Below are positions 42,880 through 53,829 of a DNA stretch of 64,000 bases, piece after piece. The position numbers were made by a program, and so were the translations under genes. The stretch spans positions 290,309 to 354,308 of the forward strand of contig WION01000028.1 of the NCBI GenBank assembly GCA_015039365.1. The letters are read 5' to 3'. Each line of letters starts with the position of its first letter. Positions within the stretch are counted from its first letter, which is position 1. The DNA is from Amanita rubescens (lineage: Eukaryota > Basidiomycota > Agaricomycetes > Agaricales > Amanitaceae). The notes under the pieces are model-generated. The model ran no database searches. It saw nothing but the letters and a program-made list of their open reading frames with translations, and had not been told where the DNA came from.

Positions 42880-44420
42880 GGAAACCAAAGTTCCTGCGTA
42901 ACGTGCTTCAAGAATTCTTCTTCGGCAACGGAGTAATCCAAATTACTCGTCTCGTTCAAGTGAGTTTCCAACTCATCATAGACCTGATATCTGATCAGAA
43001 CAATAGCCCATAGGCCAATTCTTCAGCGGCATCAAGATAAGCCGTAGCGCTCCCATGTCACAGTGTCAAACGGCATCATCAAAACGTGTACCACACGAGG
43101 TACACTGCACCACGTCAAGAGCTTCACGGTACGTCTTCTTCAGCATCAATGCGCGCTCCCTTATCATATTCTCTAACAGACGGGGACCTGGATCGAATAG
43201 AACGCCATACAGCCTCGACGACCACAAAAATGGGATTTTTGAAAACGGACTTGATGGATGCGAGTGGTAATGAATAGGTACGTTTCTCCCAACATTCTTC
43301 GATGAGAGAATCCGAATAATGCCCGACAGAGGTTGATCCGTCAAGGAAAACGATGATGAGCAGTGCTCTGAGCCATGCCCCAAGGTCGCTCCATGCTCTA
43401 TCCAATCCTAATCGATCTGGCGCCTTCTTCGCTTCGGAAATCCATGCCTTTTCACCTATCCAACCAACTGCCAACTTGAACATTAACTTGCGCAAACGCG
43501 AAATGCGGTCCATGCATCGCCTCGACCAGTCCCAACCAACATCACCATCTTCATCAACAATATCTAGACTATCATCTTTGGGGTTGAGTCCTTTATGACT
43601 GTTACTCCCCCTGGACTCATCCACGAATGAATCCGCAACCGGTAAGTCTTTTTCTTCGTCGAATGTAAAATTTTCGCTGGCGCTGACTGAACCTTTTTTA
43701 CGCCAACAGATTTCACGATTTTCATCATTAATCCAAGCGGCATGTCTTCAACAAGTAAACCACCCGGATCATCAACAGTATCACCAGGACAGGCTTCAGC
43801 GTCGAATGCAATTGACTGCGCGCCTTCCGTGATCGCCCAAGCATTGGTATTGCACTCCTTCGAGGTGCATCTTTCGAAAATTTCGGCTCCATCATATTAC
43901 TCACGTGGAGGGGCCTTCATCCCAATGACAACAGGTGCAACCATCAAAACGCAGACGGCCGACCATACTCCCCCTGAATCCAACATTCGCGCCTGGACCC
44001 TGACATCGCCCGTTTCAAGTTCGTCAGCCCGACTGCTATTAGGCGAATCCCAACGACCGGCATCCAGACAGATCCGGCCCTCAAGGGCATCCATCACCTC
44101 GGACGGCTTCAACAACTCCCCAGCAATGGTGCTAACGGGTTCCTCGCGACATATCAATACATGATGGCTCGCGCTCGAGTCATCAAGATAACCAGATTCT
44201 TCAGGTATGTCGACCTTTTCCAAGTTCAATGGGGATAAATATGTTTGAGCCTGTTCCAGCTGCGCAATCGCAACCGCAAAACAGGGGATAACGACTGCTC
44301 CGCTTCCGGGAACTTGGGTTGGTGTGGCTACCGATCCCAATCGTACAAGAGGTGGAACTGGGAATGTCAATGCGAAACAGAGGTCAAGGGTGGGACTGGA
44401 GTGGTAGGGTTAGGGTTGGC
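42880..44420 (-). CDS. Uncharacterised multi-exon gene
   Basis: Minus strand, high to low coordinate. Exon-like blocks: LEKVDIPEESGYLDDSSASH ... DALEGRICLDAGRWDSPNSS; YDGAEIFERCTSKECNTNAW ... VEDMPLGLMMKIVKSVG; DESRGSNSHKG ... WDWSRRCMDRISRLRKLMFK ... SDLGAWLRALLIIVFLDGST; LYGVLFDPGPRLLENMIRER ... REALDVVQCTSCGTRFDDAV; and YDELETHLNETSNLDYSVAE ... FLKHVTQELWFPG. Frame changes between blocks fit short introns or decay. A CxxC pair (CTSCG) and a hydrophobic helix are the only notable motifs. Start, splice sites and family are unresolved. Confidence 0.4.
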
Positions 44421-44810
44421 CTGGCGGGTTGGGATACATTTGTACCTCCCGTTCCTGCTCCTACTCTGGCTGCACAGCTGCAACAGCAATCGCAATCGTG
44501 GGTTGGGTGAGGATGCTGGGCATTAATATCTCTGCAAAAAATATGACCATGAACGAGAAAAAGTCGGGAGACAGGTCGCCAGAGTAGGAAGGCCTGCTCT
44601 TGTTGTAACTGCTATTAGGCATTTCAAGGGAAAGTAGAAATACTCCAAGTTGTACTCTTACTGCAAACGGGGTCATGATTCACATACGAATCGACAAGGT
44701 AACGACTTACCGTTATGCACTTCGTGAACCTCTTGGACTTCCTCTTTAAGTCCTCAATATGGGTCCAAGTTTATCGGTCAATAAAGCAATCGTCCTCAGT
44801 TATTTCCTTC

Positions 44811-45523
44811 CTATAGAGCAAGTTCCGCCCCTGCAGGCTGTTTGTGTTCTAGTGGCGGTGCTAAAGGCGACACTTCTAATCCGGGCTTCTTGCTTTCCAT
44901 GCATGTTTGGTGCCCACACGCGTGCTTGATCAATCCCTCAAAATGCCCTGTGTTTCTCTCGTGATGGTGCAGTCGCTGCAACACTGCTTTCTTTCGTGGA
45001 ATGGGAATGACCCTCATCATTGCGGCCAGGGTCCACCCCGTGCTACCAACCCAGCTGCGGTACGCGCCTTCGACCTGAGTAACAACGCGAGGACGGCGTA
45101 TGACACATCTTCGTGACTTTTGGATCCACGTGTCGAAGAAGAAGGGATCCATATCGCTGGATGCTGTTAATGATCCATCGCACTTGCCGACTAAGCGAAA
45201 GATAGGCTGTTCAGTACGAAAAGCAAGCACATAACGTGGCGCCGTGTAACGCTCAATGAACGCGCTCATCGTGGAGGAGTGGTTGACATTGGATGTTGAC
45301 GTGGGATTTCATCAATAAAGGGGAGGATTTCCCAGTGGGCTGAGGCACGGATTTCAATTCCAAGGGTTTTGAGGGTGTTGCAGAGTTTATGGCGGAGGAG
45401 TGGATCGTGGATGAGGTGAAGGCGAGGAAGTCGGTATTGGAGTAAGAGTGCAGACTGTAATGAATGGAACCTAAGACAATATTTGTCAGTGGAGTGTGCT
45501 CCGAGATAGAGCCGTGTACGCAC
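44811..45523 (-). CDS. Two overlapping uncharacterised ORFs
   Basis: ORF 45523-45266 (FHSLQSALLLQYRLPRLHLI ... ASAHWEILPFIDEIP) ends in ATGA, and the same ATG opens ORF 45269-44811 (MSAFIERYTAPRYVLAFRTE ... DMDPFFFDTWIQKSRR). Both look protein-like. The 1-base stop/start overlap could be chance or a broken single gene. No family recognised. Confidence 0.3.
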
Positions 45524-46047
45524 CAGTTCATGCCCGACTCCCTCGTTGGAGTGGCTCGTTCCCTACGTGAGACTAAAGGCTGAGTACTTGAGTAATTAGT
45601 AAATTTCATAATTTGTGCCGAGGTTCCACAAATGCGGGCTCGGGGTCCCCTGATTCTCCATAGGCTCGAACGCGTTCACTAGAAGCCGCATCCGTATGGA
45701 GAGGAGGACAGGATTTGCGTGCGAACTGAGAAGCACTCCCACAGTCTATTCTTTTCGCGCGCCATTCTCGGCCTACCGACCAAGATTGGTGTATTTGGTC
45801 GCGATTGGTCGACCCCTTCATCGGCAACCACCCTACGATCAGCGTTATCCGCACAACTCGAAATGCCATTAAAAGGCCAGTTGATCAACAGTCTGCTTGG
45901 ACCATATCTGGATTTTCTCCGAAAGACCATAACTTCGAGTTCTTGGTCACCACCTTTCAGTCAAACATCATTACAATGCGATTGTCAACAATCCTGTGGC
46001 AAGGTGAAATCCATAGAAGTCCTATGTCTTTTCTTTGAACGTGCGAC

Positions 46048-46560
46048 ATGACATTGCCTTCTGATTCAACTCCTGATAAGATTATAGGAATCCAAAATTG
46101 TACTATAATATATTGTGATTGTCAAACGCCTGAACAAGTGATGGTGGACCATGGCCTCTTCCCTGCTTCTCTACCTTTTTCTCAAGTAGCATTTTCTATT
46201 TCTCTGTTGGATTTTTGCCTTGTGTTGTCAGATGAAGCATCTAGTATCGATTCCTCCGTTTTGATCAGGACAGCTGTAGAAAGATACTTTGGGGATAAGG
46301 GTTATAATCTGCTGGATCACAAAGTATGGTTGCTTGTATATTTTTACAGCTACATTATTCTCACCACAAATTTCAGAGAAAACGAGTTAGAGATGTGTTT
46401 AAGATGATTCAAGCGGCCATGGATTTGTACCGAAGTCTGAAATTATCGTTGGATGAAGAGGTAGACCGGACACTGAACATGTGTCAAAGATTGGTGTCAA
46501 GTCACTTGATGATAGAAAAAGAGCAACCAGGCACGTACTCTCCATATATGTGCCTCTTGC
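46048..46560 (+). pseudogene. KDZ-type transposase, N-terminal CxC region only
   Basis: TIIYCDCQTPEQVMVDHGLF, then AFSISLLDFCLVLSDEASS, then ERYFGDKGYNLLDHK. This is the pattern C-x-C ... GLFP ... aromatic LLxF ... found at the N-terminus of KDZ (Kyakuja-Dileera-Zisupton) transposases of Agaricomycetes. A GTATGG...TTTCAG intron (46325-46377) leads to VFKMIQAAMDLYRSLKLSLD then VDRTLNMC. The DDE catalytic core that should follow is missing. The Ulp1-type gene starts 50 bp downstream. Confidence 0.6.
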
Positions 46561-46610
46561 ATTTAAACTGAGTAACTGCGTCTGCCATAGCATTCCCGGA
46601 CATTTTAGAA

Positions 46611-47968
46611 ATGAACAACCGAGTGGACAACCTAACGGAGCTTCGGTTAGGAAGGAATGTAAAAAGCCTTGCAAATGCAGAATTAGCACAACTATTTGCA
46701 TCTGAGGTACTAGCAGTCGAGGTTGCGCTCCATTTAGGAGAATGTGAGTATGAATCACCAGCGAGGAAAGGTACTAATAAATTGGACTTACAGTCAATTA
46801 CCTAACTATCCCTCTAACTCGTTGGAAGGAACAACTCCTGTCCATTGGACATGTGAAGGATCTACAGGCATATACCCGCTACTTGCAGTTTTCAGTCAAA
46901 TTGGCTAGGAAAATATCTAAAGATCAACAGCCAGTTGCGCTGACATGGATGACCAACATCACATTGCCATCATTGGTGATTTCGCCCAGTACAGTCGAGG
47001 ACAGAGATGTAGAGAGCTCCGACATCGAGGTCTCAGATGTCCAGAAAACTGAGAACCACTACAGATCAAGTTCATCCCATGATTCCTCCCCTGTTCCTCA
47101 GTGCCAGTGGTCACAAATTTCTAATCAATCCATTTGTCGGGATACCTTGCTACTCTCAGACCTATCAAGCTTCTTAGATGATTTTAGGAAACTGCCAAGG
47201 GCAGCAGGTGATGCCATGGCACCGAGCAGTTCAGGGCTTCCTCATGTCAGACTTCCTTCTCAGGATATGATACTTCTACTGGGCCCCAGGAAGCAGCTGA
47301 ATGACTCATGCATCAATGAATTGCCGCTGGTTTTGCAGAGTGTTTTCTCCTGCAATACAGCTTCTGATCAGTGTGCAATACTAAATTCTTTTAACTTAGT
47401 TCATATCAAGAACAATGCAGCATCTACAGTGATCTGGAGAAATGCCTTTCACAGCCAATACTGGACAAAAGACACATGGATATTACCCATTCATCGACCT
47501 GATCAGATGCATTGGGTGCTTGTAGTCATCCATGTTTCGAAAAAAACAATCCTGGTCTTTGACAGCCTTGGCGGAGGATGTAAATCTTGGCAACTGGATC
47601 TTAAGGTGATGCTAAGTCACAATACTTCCTTCCCCAGCTATACTAACTTTGTGGAAAATTAATAGGAAGTAATGAAGCTGATCAGACAATTGTTCGGCGC
47701 TGCTAGGGAGCAGGGAAAGCAAGTTACAGCATGGCCAGATGGTCAATGGAAAGTTCATCCAATTTACACAACCACACTACAAAATAATGGATTTGATTGT
47801 GGGGTTTGGGTGCTGGGTGTTATTGCTGCAGTTCTTCGTGGACATCACATGCCAGGTATCTCTCAGGATGATATTCCAAGATTTCGTAAACTTCTTCACG
47901 GTCTTATTCAAATTTCGAGCACAAACTGTTCACATTTGGATGGGCAGTATGTTGAAAGGGTAACCTAG
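46611..47968 (+). CDS. Ulp1-type (C48) cysteine peptidase, 415 aa
   Basis: Three exons: 46611-46743, 46794-47605 and 47666-47968. Introns: GTGAGT...TTACAG, and GTGATG...TACTAAC...AATAG. All joins keep the frame and there is no internal stop. The N-terminal 180 residues are helical, then Ser-rich. The peptidase domain starts near 210 (MILLLGPRKQLNDSCIN). The catalytic triad is visible as His284 (DQMHWVL), Asp301 (LVFDSLGG) and Cys360 (NNGFDCGVW). Ulp1 enzymes cleave SUMO or related tags. Such peptidases commonly accompany KDZ transposons in basidiomycetes, and the KDZ relic just upstream supports a transposon origin over a host SUMO protease. Confidence 0.85.
46744..46793 (+). other. Intron 1 of the Ulp1-type gene
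   Basis: GTGAGT...TACTAATAAATTGG...TTACAG, 50 bp, phase 1. Confidence 0.75.
47606..47665 (+). other. Intron 2 of the Ulp1-type gene
   Basis: GTGATG...TATACTAAC...TTAATAG, 60 bp, phase 0. Removing it takes away the stop at 47660 and restores the peptidase domain. Confidence 0.8.
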
Positions 47969-49849
47969 AGATAATCTCGGTCTCGTATGTCATATTATGC
48001 TACCTAGAGATCATCAGTACTACTAAGTACAAATAGAAATAGAGAACGAAAACATAGTACCTCAGTCAGAAGTTTCGTACTACACTACTAATGTGGATGT
48101 GAGTCACGTCCGTGGCCCCCAGCTACACTCGGGCTTGCGCGCTCACCACTACCAGTTGCCATGACCTACGGTTGTGACTGGTTACACTGACCAGTTTCGT
48201 CCTGGGCCACTGTAACTGTAACCGCAACTTCCAACCCCAGGTGACCGTACTAGTTGAACCTGGTAGTCGTAACTGTCAGCGGTTCGCTTATAATCGCTGG
48301 ACGGTTCGGTTCGGTCTCAGTTATTTTCCGGTTATTGTACCCGGACCTCGAGGCACTGCTAATCAACAGCATAATTCGACGAAGGTCGGGAACCCGCATC
48401 AAAGAGGTACGCGCTTCGAGTTGTTCCTCTTTCCGCATCCATTACACCATGAATTCGGGGCATCTCCTGATGCGATGTTCATTTTCCCCTCTACTTCGAC
48501 GAGTACGTTATCATCGCGAGAGCAGAGTGTTGTTTCGTCTATGATCAAAGTCAGCAGCGCTGAGAGAATTCTGGTGCTAACGCTCAAATCCACCCCTCCG
48601 CCCAAGAGTATGACAACCCAGTCTGAACCCCAACACCAGTACTGCGTCCCCGAGACTGCCCTGGTTGAGCGTGCCGAGTCCAACATTGTCGCGCCTGAGC
48701 GACTGAGCGAGCCAAATCCTCAAGTTAGGCGTGTAGAGGTGATAATGACCGTGACTTGCATCTAATTCCATATTAGTCGTAGTAGACTCTTTGAGGAGAT
48801 GTACAAAAGACATTATTAGTTGGACTTGTGGAATTTTCGATGAATATGCAAATACATTCAAACAAATAGAAAGATGACATCATGAGTGTTGCACGTCAAG
48901 CCACCCTCATTCTTTCCCTCTCCTCCCATCCGCTTCGTACAACTCTCCTCCCATCCCCACCGCTGACACAGCTACAGCAAAAGATGAATCTCAACCGTTT
49001 CGCTATCAGCCCTGCTTAGGTGAGTACGGGCATCACTTCACTGCGTTCTCCGTCGAGGATCCGTTCCCAACCCTCAAACGATTCACATCATTCATTTCAA
49101 TCTCGCTATATCCACCATTTTCACCATTTCTATGCCCACCACACCATACGCCATGCCACTTTCGCAGATGACCAAAAAACCGATCTCGCCCAGCGAGCGA
49201 AGGTGAATTAGTGCCCCTCTTACACCGTGCTCTTCAAGTCCCTCAAGTTATTCGACGCCCTGCTAACCTGGCTACAATGTGATTTATTCACCCTCATGCG
49301 CTGGCTGTGCAAAGCAACAAAACGATTCTCACCGGTAAGTAATAATGCGCATATAACGATGTTTCAGCCAATAATGGATCATACACCTAGGATGTCGAGT
49401 TCACCAAAGAAAAAGGGATGATATCTTGCTCTCCTCGCATACGATTGCCACATTGACACGCCCTTTCGCAGACCGACGAGGCAAGTGCACAAGTCTTGAA
49501 CAAGCGCTGTAGGCACTCTCGTCGAGGAAGGGGGCGGCTTCGTGAATAAATGCGGTACCTTTTCATCACTCCATTTGACGAGCATGGCCTGATAAACTCT
49601 CCAGTTTGTGCGCATCTTTGCACAGTTTCAATCGTTAATATTCGCTCTCAAGAATCTGCACTTAAAGCTTCTCGCGTGCTCTATGCTCGTCATCAATCGC
49701 TATCACTCGCTTTCAGGGATTCCGAATCGTTATCCCATCAAATTCCTATTCTTTGCTTGCATGATGATTTGTATTCCAGTACAGTAGCAATAAACAATGA
49801 TTTTCGTACCACATTGGTCAGTTTTATGATTGCTCAAATAAGCTGAAAA
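47969..49849. other. No assignable gene
   Basis: A 174-codon plus-strand frame (48241-48765) and an overlapping minus frame show no motif. Pyrimidine-rich patches near 48900-48960 and 49020-49200 resemble 5' leaders, but no gene follows that I can name. Confidence 0.3.
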
Positions 49850-49975
49850 CCGCTCTCAGAGCGAATTTGACCGCTCTGAGAGTGATGTACCTCGCCTAAA
49901 AAGGTGGCGAGGTGCTCTGACCGCTCTGGCTGCTCTGGAAAGCGCCGAGAGTGGCCAGAGCGGAACATGCCGAAA
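49850..49975. repeat. Palindromic cluster of CCGCTCT words with a hairpin
   Basis: CCGCTCTCAGAGCG, CCGCTCTGAGAG and related words recur six times. ACCTCGCC...GGCGAGGT around TAAAAAGGT forms a perfect 8-bp stem. Possibly the remains of a MITE. Confidence 0.5.
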
Positions 49976-50404
49976 ACCTGATGTTCAGGATGGTCGCAAA
50001 GACATAAAGGTCAACACACCGAAATTGATGGCAAGCGCACAAGTTTTTGTTGGATGGTTCAATCCGCCGACTCGGACGCGATGAACTTCGATCAGCGCTT
50101 GATGCGCTACTATTAGTGCATTTCTATTTCCGTCTGCAGCGATGCTTAAATGTTATCTGCCTTTATTTTCTGTCGTTTCCCCCATACGCAGCGCCTACTT
50201 TCCATATAGTCTGGATGTTGCCAGCGCTGCACCTCAGTTGCTTACTGCCACGACTGAGCTAGTATATTGTCTCACAGTTTTCCTTTTCAATCTTGCTCCA
50301 TTGGACAGCGTAGTTCCACCCTTGAGCATGATTTTTCAAGTTGTATTGGCGCCCATGAACTTGAACACGACCAAGGCAATGACCCACGGGGTATTATGAA
50401 GTCC

Positions 50405-50598
50405 TGTAACGGGTGAAAACCCATTATGAGGTGTTGTGTGGCTGAGGACAACCTATTAGGTTGTCTTGAGGTGATATATGCACGGTCTAAGGCCGTGTTG
50501 AGGTCTCGCCACTCGAAGTACACTGAATCCAAGTATATATTGTGTATCGAGTAGAGAGTAAGTTGTTTGTACATGTGTAATGATGCGCTACCCGTTAC
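50405..50598. repeat. LTR-like or foldback relic
   Basis: GTAACGGGT near the start and ACCCGTTAC at the end form a 9-bp inverted pair about 190 bp apart, with a TATATATTG box between. A solo LTR is likely but has no partner here. Confidence 0.35.
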
Positions 50599-51636
50599 CC
50601 CCACCAGCCAGTGTCACTTATACATAGAGAGGAGCATAGTCACATATATATGCATATTTAATGCAGCAAAGTAGAGAACAGCAATTTTCACCGAAGTAAA
50701 AATTAAATTTCTCTATAAATACGTTGGGGGATAGATATAGGAGTTTATCCCTCACAAAAGCGAACATACACGAACATGTTCGTATAGTTCTACAACCAGT
50801 AGAGTGTTTGATGCCAGACTCCTACCCAGTCCCAACGGTGCTGCGCTTGACTGAGCTTAAGTAAGCGTTAACGCACCGGAGGGACTGGCTTTTAACATAT
50901 GTAAACAAATCGCTCGGCATCGTCGACCTGTGACACAAACGTTTTTCGCTGATGTAATACTTGCAATTATCGTCGAGCCTATTTCTTTTATTTGTGCCGT
51001 CTGGTGCCGTCGTCTGCGGTATGCGCACTTGAGTATGCTGCTACCAGGTGAGTTATCATTGGCACTTGCCATGTAACCCTATATTGACTGAAGTTGGACC
51101 TCTAGCACGCATACCAGCATGGAAGTTACTGCCATTCGTCCACCACCTGTCGATGATATACGCACCAAGGCACATTCCACCTTCCATGTCTATGGCAAAT
51201 CGATCTTTGCCGGATTCATATCTATAGATCGGACTGGAGCTTAGAAAACATCGAGCTTCTGGCTCCCTTTGCTCTGCCGTCCTCAGCCAGCAAAATATCA
51301 ATACCCTATCCAAGGCTGGAGTCCATAGTCTGTGAAGACGGCGACTAGAAGGAATTTTGAGGTGTGGAACTCATCTTTCTTTTGTTTTTTCATTGCACTC
51401 ATGAACATCGTTATTTAAGGACATCGGATTGCGACGACAAAGACCCCAGATGACCTTCCTTACGACTTGGAACTCTCTTGACAAATCTCTGTGTATACTA
51501 CTATAACTGAACCCGATGTCAGGTCGATTATTTCTGTGAAACCTATTCACTTTGTCACTCTGAGCGCAACCTCTCCTCAATCCCTCAATCCGCCTCCTCT
51601 TCTCCTGTCTTTCGCAAACCTATTTTCTCTTCCTTC

Positions 51637-52065
51637 TTGTACCAGCCGTCTTGGTCTCCATCATTGCGGGCGGCGCTGCACCCTTCATGACATACATCAT
51701 TGGTCAAGTATTCAACACCTTTTCCCAATGTCAACTCCTTCAACAGAAGCTAAGAAAATCTCCTTCACGGAGTTGGTCTTGCCGTGCTCGAGCTTATTGC
51801 ATTAGCTGTCAGTTCCCTGGATCTGAGCAGCCTAACATCATGGTTTTGGATTTGGATCAGAGAAACAAACTTATGGCAGTCCCGAAATGCATCTATCTTG
51901 CCACAGTCATGCAGAGAGAGATTAGTTGGTTCGACACCAAAATGGGCGCTGACAATATCATGCTTTTGGGATCTGGTGACAGGGAACAACACGGCCCACT
52001 TTGCGTGGGGGGGCCTTATAGTAGTAAATTCCGCAAGGTAATGTTCGCACTGTTCATACTTTTCA
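51637..52065 (+). pseudogene. Ste6-like ABC transporter, first membrane domain fragment
   Basis: VSIIAGGAAPFMTYIIGQVF, then after a shift VLELIALAVSSLDLSSLTSW then FWIWIRETN, then back in the first frame YLATVMQREISWFDTKMGAD. The order matches the start of transmembrane domain 1 of MDR-type transporters of the a-factor exporter class (WIW-ExN ... WFDT motifs). Walker motifs are absent. Two frameshifts, and small insertions near MGAD. Confidence 0.7.
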
Positions 52066-52149
52066 TGAAATAGACTCATTTTTTACACCAGGGAAATGGA
52101 CGACCATTGTCACTGGCTTCCTTGCACAATACCTCGCAACGTCAATAAC

Positions 52150-52765
52150 CTGTCTCACTCTTGCATTCACATGCCCTGTGGTCCTATCCTCCTTCACCGC
52201 CAACTTTACCATGGATCCCCATGATGACAGCGTCAACTTTGCCGGCTTTTACCCTGGTGCCAACAGACACCAACGTCTCATCCACCGTCTTCCATCCCAA
52301 CTCGCCCATCATCATCATCAGCAGTAGCGGATACCGCACCACCAAACTGTGGAACAGTGGTACATACCACATAGAAAACATATTTCCTTATGCCCTCGAA
52401 CGCGCATGGTGCATTGCGCTTCGCAAAGACATCACGAAGTTGCCATTGACTTTGACGATGGTGTCGTAGCAATCAAGGTACCCCAACCAATTCTTACACT
52501 AGCTTAGCTGAGACGAACCCACCTTCAGCATGGAAATTTCATCTACACCCACGCACACGAAGTCCTCTCCAACTTCCAAACCCTCCAAGACGCACTAACC
52601 TCAACATCAGGCAGCACCCGCATCCCCCATCTCCGCAAGAGAAATTGGATCTACAGAAATCTTCCCAACCGTTCTGCTCACTCACCAACAGCCGGTTCAT
52701 CTCCCACATGGGCCATGCCTATCGATGCCCTCTTAACCCCATGCCATCGTCATTGTATCAGCCTC
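52150..52765 (+). pseudogene. Coatomer beta' (COPI, Sec27-like) fragment
   Basis: DSVNFAGFYPGA, then FHPNSPIIIISSSG, then WNSGTYHIENIFPYALERAW followed by CIALRKD, then in a shifted frame HEVAIDFDDGVVAIK, an intron-like gap, GNFIYTHAHEVLSNFQTLQD, and finally ARE-IGSTEIFPTVLL. This is the run from the last WD40 blades into the linker of beta'-COP, which coats Golgi-to-ER vesicles. Several frame changes and missing WD residues make it non-functional. It follows the transporter fragment within one TIR element. Confidence 0.7.
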
Positions 52766-53399
52766 AGTAAATCCGACTCACTCTAGCCATGTCATCTCCA
52801 CCGCCCCCCCCAACGTTTTCCACAGCGCCGTCTTCCTCAAGCATGGCTCTCTCCTTCTCAATGATCCCGCTGCCACTTTTTAGTCCCTTAATGCCCACCA
52901 ACCTGCTGCTAGCACTCCAATTTGCATTTATCTCACCCAGAACAATATGCCGGTACTAAAACCCCCCACATTCGCATGATTCTGAAAACTCTCCTCTGCC
53001 CCTGCCACTGGCAGACATCAACTAAAGGCTTACTCCCATCTCTTATGGTCCCTTGAATTCTCTCTGTATGCCGTCCGAGTATTTGTACTAAACTTAGAAT
53101 TAAACTCCGACTTGTAAATTTCGATGATATGTTTTCGTTGCCAAAAAAATACACTGTACTTGATCGACGTGTGACGCTCGGCACTGCAGACCTTTTGTTT
53201 ACATATGTTAAAAGCCAGTCCCTCCGGTGCGTTAACGCTTACTTAAGCTCGTCAAGCGCAGCACCGTTGGGACTGGGTAGGAGTCTGGGTAGGAGTCTGG
53301 TTTTCCTGTTGTTCTCTGCTGTAGAATACATGTGGCAGGGCCACCTAAAATTGCACGCGTAGAAAAGTTACATTCTGCTTGAATCTGTCTGAAACTGCG

Positions 53400-53645
53400 T
53401 CCGTTGTTGCTCCCCGTCCTCGTTCTGCTCCCCTCCGGCCATTTCGCTTTCCTCGTCGCTCCCCTGCTCCTCCCGTTCCTTTCCTGCCCCCCTCGTTCCT
53501 TTCCTGCTCCCCTCATTCCTCTTCTGCTCCCCTCTGCTCCCCCCATTCCTCTTCTGCTTTCCTCTGCTCCCCCGCTCCCCTTCTGCTCCTCCCACTCCCC
53601 CCTCCTCTCCCGGCTTCCTCTAGTTCTCTCCTTTGCGCTCCCTAA
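53400..53645 (+). repeat. Pyrimidine tract, CTGCTCCCCTC-type repeats
   Basis: Strongly strand-asymmetric C/T run built from CTTCTGCTCCCCTCTGCTCC-like units. Frames on both strands are artefacts of the composition. Confidence 0.85.
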
Positions 53646-53829
53646 ATGAAAAACTAGTTAGAACATGAAATAATATGAAATTAAGACCATACCTCTTCAT
53701 CTCCTTGCTAAGCTCAGTATAGCCCTACAGAACATTCAGGACGATGAATGGAGTGAGGAGAAAATGATGGACCTGTCTCTCCTCCTCGCTATAGTAAGCG
53801 CCTTCCATGCTCTCAAAACGTCCACTGCC

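Larger units (their letters stand above)
50814..53300. mobile_element. TIR element carrying fragments of two host genes
   Basis: The left arm (50814-50909) and right arm (53195-53288) are inverted copies of about 95 bp, close to identical, starting CCAGACTCCTACCCAGTCCC and running to CATATGTAAACAAA. The right arm has an extra GGGTAGGAGTCTGG duplicate at its tip. There is no transposase inside. The interior holds a Ste6-like ABC transporter fragment followed by a coatomer beta' fragment, on the same strand. That is the architecture of a Pack-type (gene-capturing) non-autonomous DNA transposon. Confidence 0.72.

Noticed and set aside
53368..53649. Pro/Leu-rich or Gly/Arg-rich ORFs on both strands
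   Set aside because: Caused by a C/T-rich simple-sequence tract.
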